Below, in pieces: positions 34,034-37,736 of a DNA stretch of 37,736 nt. Below the pieces are notes generated by a model. It searched no databases. It was not told where the DNA came from and saw nothing but the letters and a program-made list of their open reading frames with translations. A program made the translations under genes and the position numbers. Source of the DNA: Caenimonas sp. SL110 (GTDB lineage Bacteria; Pseudomonadota; Gammaproteobacteria; Burkholderiales; Burkholderiaceae_C); NCBI RefSeq assembly GCF_001044395.1, contig NZ_JANU01000020.1:1-37736 (forward strand), given 5' to 3'. Numbering within the stretch: the first letter of the stretch is position 1; every line of letters starts with the position of its first letter.

Positions 34034-34144
34034 TCAGCGCGAGATCTCGATCAGCGGCTCGCGAAAGTTGGTGATCGTCCAGCTGGCGTAGCCTGCCAGC
34101 ACGATGGTGGATGCGATCAGCAGGTTCTTGATAACGAAGTTCAT
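34034..34144 (-). CDS. Small membrane peptide, 36 residues
   Basis: A 37-codon frame starts at ATG 34144 and ends at TGA 34034. A strong ribosome-binding site AAGGAG lies 7 bp upstream of the start. The product has a short charged start (MNFVIKN), one hydrophobic helix (LLIASTIVLAGYASW, residues 8-22), and a polar tail with two acidic and two basic residues ending EISR. Codon use is GC-rich and like the neighbours. This is typical of small inner-membrane peptides that modulate transporters or sensors. I recognise no family. It shares a 143-bp divergent spacer with the tautomerase gene. Confidence 0.6.
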   Translation of the reverse strand: MNFVIKNLLIASTIVLAGYASWTITNFREPLIEISR

Positions 34145-34211
34145 GGTGGGCTCCTTGTGACGTCTGTCTGTTGTTCGATGGAAGTCATTGTTCGCCCGTG
34201 GCTGAGGTGCG

Positions 34212-34242
34212 ACCTAGGCAAATTGCCTAAGCGGGCCTAGGT
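34212..34242. promoter_or_regulatory. Operator-like palindrome cluster upstream of tautomerase gene
   Basis: TAGGCAA-A-TTGCCTA (34215-34229) is a perfect 7-bp inverted repeat around a single central base, and CCTAGG occurs on both sides (34213-34218 and 34236-34241). The cluster lies between the divergent small membrane peptide and the tautomerase. It looks like a dimeric regulator site; the regulator is not in the window. Confidence 0.5.
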
Positions 34243-34287
34243 GGTTTGCCACAATCGGCTTTTCGTTCCACCCAAGGAGAGCAACCC

Positions 34288-34479
34288 ATGCCCACGATAC
34301 GCGTCGAGTTGATGGAGGGCCGCACGCCCGAGCAGAAAAAGAACCTGGTGAAGGCTCTCACACAGGCCGTCGTCGACACGCTGGGCAGCAAGGCCGAATC
34401 GGTCGATGTGCTTCTCTTTGACATCAAGCGCCACGATTGGGCGACAGGTGGGGAGCTCTGGTCGGAAAAGACCAGCTAA
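34288..34479 (+). CDS. 4-oxalocrotonate tautomerase family protein
   Basis: This 63-residue protein is a tautomerase-superfamily subunit. I choose ATG 34288 because AAGGAGAG lies just upstream and the next residue is Pro2, the catalytic base after Met removal in this family (MPTIRVELMEGRTPEQKKNL). An upstream ATG at 34246 would bury the proline and is rejected. The tail SVDVLLFDIKRHDWATGGELWSEK fits the 4-OT pattern, which includes an Arg near residue 11-12 and an aromatic residue near 50. Family members catalyse keto-enol tautomerisation of 2-hydroxymuconate-type compounds; the actual substrate is unknown. Confidence 0.9.
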   Translation: MPTIRVELMEGRTPEQKKNLVKALTQAVVDTLGSKAESVDVLLFDIKRHDWATGGELWSEKTS

Positions 34480-34494
34480 AAAACCGCAGGGCGA

Positions 34495-34776
34495 TCAGCC
34501 GACGGCCGGGGGTGCCGGCGACGGTGATGGAGTGGGCGCAGGTGTAGGCGCAGGCGTTGGTGAGGGAGTAGGCGATGCCGTTGGCGGCGGAGCAGGTGCC
34601 ACCGACCCGCCCGTGCCCGAAATCGTCGCTCCGGGGCTTCCACCGCCGCCGCCACATGCGGGCAGCGCAGCAGCAGCCGCTGTCAGCGCAAACAGCATCG
34701 ACAGGCGACGGCTGACGCCGCCCTGGTGCGCATCTGTTGCCGGTACGTCAATCTTTTTGGCGTTGGACTCGTTCAA
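34495..34776 (-). CDS. Short lipoprotein with Pro/Thr/Ala-rich tail, possible stub
   Basis: The probable start is TTG 34776 (GAGGAG 5 bp upstream), giving 93 residues. An N-terminal twin-Arg segment (SRRLSMLFALTAAAAALPAC) ends in a lipobox with Cys51 of the full frame and is followed by GGGGG. The rest is only a repeated PTPSP/PTPAP linker (SPTPSPTPAPTPAPTPSPSP) and a stop. Larger exported enzymes in this bacterial group carry such a signal-plus-linker before a catalytic domain; here the domain is absent. It may be a truncated remnant or a genuine short anchor. It lies 26 bp downstream of bphO. Confidence 0.6.
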   Translation of the reverse strand: MNESNAKKIDVPATDAHQGGVSRRLSMLFALTAAAAALPACGGGGGSPGATISGTGGSVAPAPPPTASPTPSPTPAPTPAPTPSPSPAPPAVG

Positions 34777-34802
34777 AGCAGGCTCCTCACTGATCACCGC
34801 CA

Positions 34803-35372
34803 CTATAGGGGATATGGCGTCAGGGCCTCGATGAACACCCCGGTCAGCGCGTCGAATGTCTGGATGGCGACAGCGCTGGCAATCGCACGGTTTGCATCGC
34901 AATCGTCCACCTCGGCATCAAGCCTTTGCCTGAACTCGCGCCACATCCGCCCGGTCTGCGCACCGTGACCATTGAAGTAGGCAGCGCCGTGGTCCGGCGT
35001 GAATCCGTGAACCTCCAGCAGCCGCCTGGAAATCACCTGCCCGCCGAGCGCCGAGCCCTCCAGCACGTAGAGCGAGCCGAACACAGCAGCGGGCGATGCA
35101 AGGTCGATCTCAAGCCTTGCCGGGGCCGGACGCGCCAGCTGCAACGAAACAAGATCGCGCCGTACCATATCGCCGCGCGTGCGGGCTGCAAACCACGGCT
35201 TCAGGTGCGGCGGCAGCGCGTTCGAAACCCCGGGCTCCCAGGTATCCAGGAAGGCCGCGAAACCCTGCAACACGGCCCCGTAGTGCGCCAGCGAAAAATC
35301 ACCTTCCAGCTGCAGTACCGACTCGATCCGGTCGTGCGATCGGGCGGTGGCGCTGCGCAAAGCCTCGATCAT
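34803..35372 (-). CDS. bphO: Biliverdin-producing heme oxygenase BphO
   Basis: This enzyme opens heme to biliverdin, the chromophore of bacteriophytochromes. The 189 residues contain the proximal heme ligand region LRSATARSHDRIESVL (His13 probable ligand), the FSLAHYGAVLQGFAAFLDTWE segment, and the distal-helix motif LYVLEGSALGGQVISRRL, whose Gly residues allow oxygen binding. Its ATG overlaps the bphP stop (ATGA), so the two are translationally coupled and made together. Here bphP is upstream of bphO, the reverse of the common bphO-bphP order. Confidence 0.92.
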   Translation of the reverse strand: MIEALRSATARSHDRIESVLQLEGDFSLAHYGAVLQGFAAFLDTWEPGVSNALPPHLKPWFAARTRGDMVRRDLVSLQLARPAPARLEIDLASPAAVFGSLYVLEGSALGGQVISRRLLEVHGFTPDHGAAYFNGHGAQTGRMWREFRQRLDAEVDDCDANRAIASAVAIQTFDALTGVFIEALTPYPL

Positions 35373-37591
35373 CTGGGCAGCGTGGCGATGAAGACGACCT
35401 TGCCGCCCGTGCCCGGGCCTTGCGGCATCTGCGCATCGCCTTGCTCGTACGAGTAAGCCAGCGTGCCGCCCTGCCCCAGCGCAATCTGGTGCGCGATGTA
35501 AAGGCCCAGGCCCAGCCCGCCCTTGTTGCGCCGGTTCTCGTGCAAGCCTTGCTTGAACGGCGTGAACAGGTTGTCGGCCACGGCCTCTGGCAGGGCTGGC
35601 GACGGATTGCGAACCTCGATCAGCACCGTCGTCTCATCGCCGCTGACCGCGATTTCTACAGGGGTTGTCCCGGTTCCGTGGTGGTGCGCATTGGACAGCA
35701 GATTGGCGAGCATCTGCGAGACCCGGTCCGGGTCGATGTCGGCCCACAGCCCCGGCATGATGGACTTCACAAATCCGGTACCGGGGTGGGCCGTGGCAAC
35801 TTCATCGACGAGCCCGTCCACCAGTGCGCTCAGATCGGTCTTTACCGGTGTGAACCCCAGCCCCATGCCGGCCTGCAGGCGCGAGATGTCCAGGGCCTGG
35901 GAAATGAGCCGCTGCATCCGGCCGCTGGACGACTGGATGCGCTGGCTCATCTGCTCGTTGCGGTCGGAGGTCTTTCCGATCACATGGGCCGCCATCGAGA
36001 TCGTCGCCAGTGGCGAGCGCAGGTCGTGTCCCAGCACCGCCATCATCAGGTCCTTGGCCTTGCTCAGTTCTGCATTGCGCAAGGCCGCCGTACGGCCCAG
36101 GTCCGCGAAGAGTCCCCGTGCGAGCTGGATATCAGCCGGGCTCCACGGCAGGGTCACGCCCTTGGCCGTTTCCCACCAGACATCGAAAGAACCCTGGGGG
36201 GTCAGCCGCGAGCCCAGCGGCCCGACCTCGACGTTCTTTGCCGGCCTGTGACCCCAGGCCACCGTTTCGATCTGCTCTTCGCGCAGCAGGACCAGCCAGC
36301 TGTCGGAGAACTCGTCGAAGCGGCCCGCCATGAAACCGCAAAACGATCCCAACGCCTGCACCAGTGGTGCTTCAAGCCCATCGAGCCGGTCGCGGGCGAC
36401 CAGGTGATTTTCGGGTTGGCGTGGCTGGGCGGCGAGCCATTCGACCAGCGCCATTGCCGCGGGCATCGGCAGCGGCCCATGCACGGTGGTCTTGCCGTTC
36501 TCGTGAAAGATCGCAGCCGAGGCATTGAAGACCGCCAGCAATTCATCGCCCATGGCAAGCATGGCACTGGACGAATCGCTGCCTTGCAGCACCCGCGTGC
36601 TGAGCTCGGTGCGCAGCTGGGACGCACGGCCAACGCGTTTGGCCTGTTCGGCAGCCGTGATCGTCTGGACGCTGGACGCGAGGATCTGGGCGAGCACGTC
36701 GCAGGCCATGCGGGTCGCGTAAGGCACCAGCCGGGGCGTCATGTGATGGCAGGCCAGCATGCCCCACAGCTCGCCATTGACGATGATGGAAATGGACATG
36801 GACGCGCCCACGCCCATGTTCGTCAGGTATTCGATATGGACCGGCGACACACTGCGAAGCACGCAGTGGCTCATGTCGAGCGGCGCCGCCGTGCGCCCTT
36901 TCACCGGCACCGGCAGCGACTTCACGTCGGCAATGAGCCGCAAGGTGCTCACCACGTAGAGCCGCCGCGCCTGCTCGGGAATATCGCTGGCAGGATAGCG
37001 CTGGTTCAGCAGGGGCGTGAGGTACTCGCGCCGCGCTTCGGCCACCACGTCGCCACTGCCGTCGTGGCCGAACCGATACCCCATCACCCGGTCAAAACCG
37101 GTGAGCTGGCGCACCTCTTCTACCGCCACCTCAAGCAGCGACTGGATGGACGACTGCCGCCGCAATTTGTCCATGCCCCGGTGCGCCTTGATGGCAAAGC
37201 TCGCGGCAGCAGCCGCCGACTGCGACTGTGTCTCGAATTCGGCCACCACGCTGTCGCCCGAGCGATGCAGGATCAGGTCGAAGGGCCGACCCGCCAGCTC
37301 GATCTCATGGTGCTGCGGAAGAAAGCCATCGGTGGACGGCATTGCAGCGAGTTGGCCGATCGAGGTGGCAACGATCGCCTGACCGTCGAAATGTGAGGCT
37401 GTCAACGACTCGCCCAACGCCGGGACGGCAACACCCAGGAACGCCCCGGCGCCATCACTCAGGTAGGTCACCTCACCCGCAGCGGTGAAGGCAAAAAGAG
37501 CGCCGTGCGACTGAACGTGCCCCGGTGTATGGATGGGCTCGCTCGCGCAGTTTTCGAGGGTGACGGCTGATGGTTCGGGTTCAGTACGCAA
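35369..37591 (-). CDS. bphP: Bacteriophytochrome histidine kinase BphP
   Basis: This is a red/far-red photoreceptor kinase of 740 residues with the order PAS (about 15-120), GAF (140-310), PHY (325-500), HisKA and HATPase_c (510-740). Cys15 (ENCASEPIHTPGHVQSHG) is the biliverdin attachment site. The GAF motif PASDIPEQARRLY has Asp203, and the chromophore-contacting residues His252 (SPVHIEYL) and His282 (ACHHM) are present. The kinase has phospho-acceptor His522 (GHDLRSPLATIS), N-box Asn634 (LANLLSNAHHHG) and G2 box GGLGLGL. The PHY tongue reads TPQGSFDVWWE, so the usual PRxSF Arg is Gln466. There is no receiver domain; a cognate response regulator is not in the window. Confidence 0.94.
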   Translation of the reverse strand: MRTEPEPSAVTLENCASEPIHTPGHVQSHGALFAFTAAGEVTYLSDGAGAFLGVAVPALGESLTASHFDGQAIVATSIGQLAAMPSTDGFLPQHHEIELAGRPFDLILHRSGDSVVAEFETQSQSAAAAASFAIKAHRGMDKLRRQSSIQSLLEVAVEEVRQLTGFDRVMGYRFGHDGSGDVVAEARREYLTPLLNQRYPASDIPEQARRLYVVSTLRLIADVKSLPVPVKGRTAAPLDMSHCVLRSVSPVHIEYLTNMGVGASMSISIIVNGELWGMLACHHMTPRLVPYATRMACDVLAQILASSVQTITAAEQAKRVGRASQLRTELSTRVLQGSDSSSAMLAMGDELLAVFNASAAIFHENGKTTVHGPLPMPAAMALVEWLAAQPRQPENHLVARDRLDGLEAPLVQALGSFCGFMAGRFDEFSDSWLVLLREEQIETVAWGHRPAKNVEVGPLGSRLTPQGSFDVWWETAKGVTLPWSPADIQLARGLFADLGRTAALRNAELSKAKDLMMAVLGHDLRSPLATISMAAHVIGKTSDRNEQMSQRIQSSSGRMQRLISQALDISRLQAGMGLGFTPVKTDLSALVDGLVDEVATAHPGTGFVKSIMPGLWADIDPDRVSQMLANLLSNAHHHGTGTTPVEIAVSGDETTVLIEVRNPSPALPEAVADNLFTPFKQGLHENRRNKGGLGLGLYIAHQIALGQGGTLAYSYEQGDAQMPQGPGTGGKVVFIATLPR

Positions 37592-37736
37592 GTGAGAAGA
37601 CTTCAGTGAATTGACTCGTATGAACCGTTCACTATAAGCAAGTTCTTCATTGATGAGCTTGCATCTCCTGACGAACTTCAGAAGTCATGGATTGCGGATC
37701 AAGTCCACTACTGTCCGGTAATTTTCCCGAACAGCC
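37592..37736. other. Upstream region of bphP with partial REPIN-like end
   Basis: This 145-bp AT-richer spacer precedes bphP and should contain its promoter, but I cannot pick out a convincing -35/-10 pair. At 37685-37706 a partial copy of the repeat family (ATGGATTGCGGATCAAGTCC) is followed by unrelated sequence, so the element appears truncated. The window ends here. Confidence 0.5.

Noticed and set aside
35096..37396. 766-codon plus-strand open frame opposite bphP/bphO
   Set aside because: The minus strand has complete BphP and BphO with all motifs; the plus frame has no family features.
1..37736. tRNA, rRNA, insertion sequence or prophage genes
   Set aside because: No cloverleaf-like sequence, rRNA segment, transposase or phage structural protein was recognised on either strand.

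Overview
The window is GC-rich, densely packed bacterial chromosome. Gene content (dxs-ispA-xseB with a divergent Rieske oxygenase, TakP-like TRAP transporters, FcbT-type permeases, VF530, DUF4019 and DUF4142 proteins, a bacteriophytochrome) points to a betaproteobacterium of the order Burkholderiales, most likely Comamonadaceae (Variovorax-like). This placement is inferred from gene families, not from a marker gene. I see no rRNA, tRNA, phage, transposase or CRISPR array.

Layout. 150-5983 (minus): a complete tripartite RND efflux operon (adaptor, pump, outer-membrane channel). 6165-8697 (plus): modABC molybdate importer with translationally coupled TTG and GTG starts. 8759-11000 (minus): tupBCA tungstate importer, convergent with modABC. 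11204-12307 (plus): a ModE-like helix-turn-helix protein fused to a periplasmic-binding-protein-like sensor domain, divergent from tup and probably its regulator. Together these form a Mo/W uptake island. 12472-13740 (minus): an EgtB/SenA-like protein (DinB plus FGE-sulfatase folds) in which two of the three iron-binding histidines appear to be replaced. 13937-16536 (plus): TRAP permeases DctQ and DctM plus a co-transcribed membrane protein. 16719-19033 (minus): two tandem, paralogous TakP-like TRAP binding proteins. 19217-22258 (minus): dxs, ispA and xseB (isoprenoid precursors and exonuclease VII). 22503-25491 (plus): Rieske oxygenase, EamA exporter and sulfurtransferase. 25495-31274 (minus): DUF1080 lipoprotein, Ser/Thr/Gly-rich lipoprotein, CPA1 antiporter, alpha/beta hydrolase, PLD/cardiolipin synthase-like enzyme and tyrosine phosphatase. 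31369-34479: small and stress-type genes, including VF530, DUF4019, DUF4142, a ZIP metal transporter, a 36-residue membrane peptide and a tautomerase. 34495-37591 (minus): a Pro/Thr-rich lipoprotein stub, then bphO and bphP, a red-light sensing module with a changed PHY-tongue motif.

A family of REPIN-like elements (two different palindromes arranged as an inverted pair) lies in several intergenic gaps (about 55-145, 11082-11174, 12310-12465, 16548-16711, with partial copies near 33, 8701 and 37685). At 12386-12465 its right end is amplified into a 21-bp tandem repeat.

The most unusual signals are the EgtB/SenA homolog with a degraded metal site, the bacteriophytochrome with Gln in place of the tongue Arg, the REPIN-like family, the Mo/W island with its fused regulator, and an unannotated 36-residue membrane peptide next to an operator-like palindrome.
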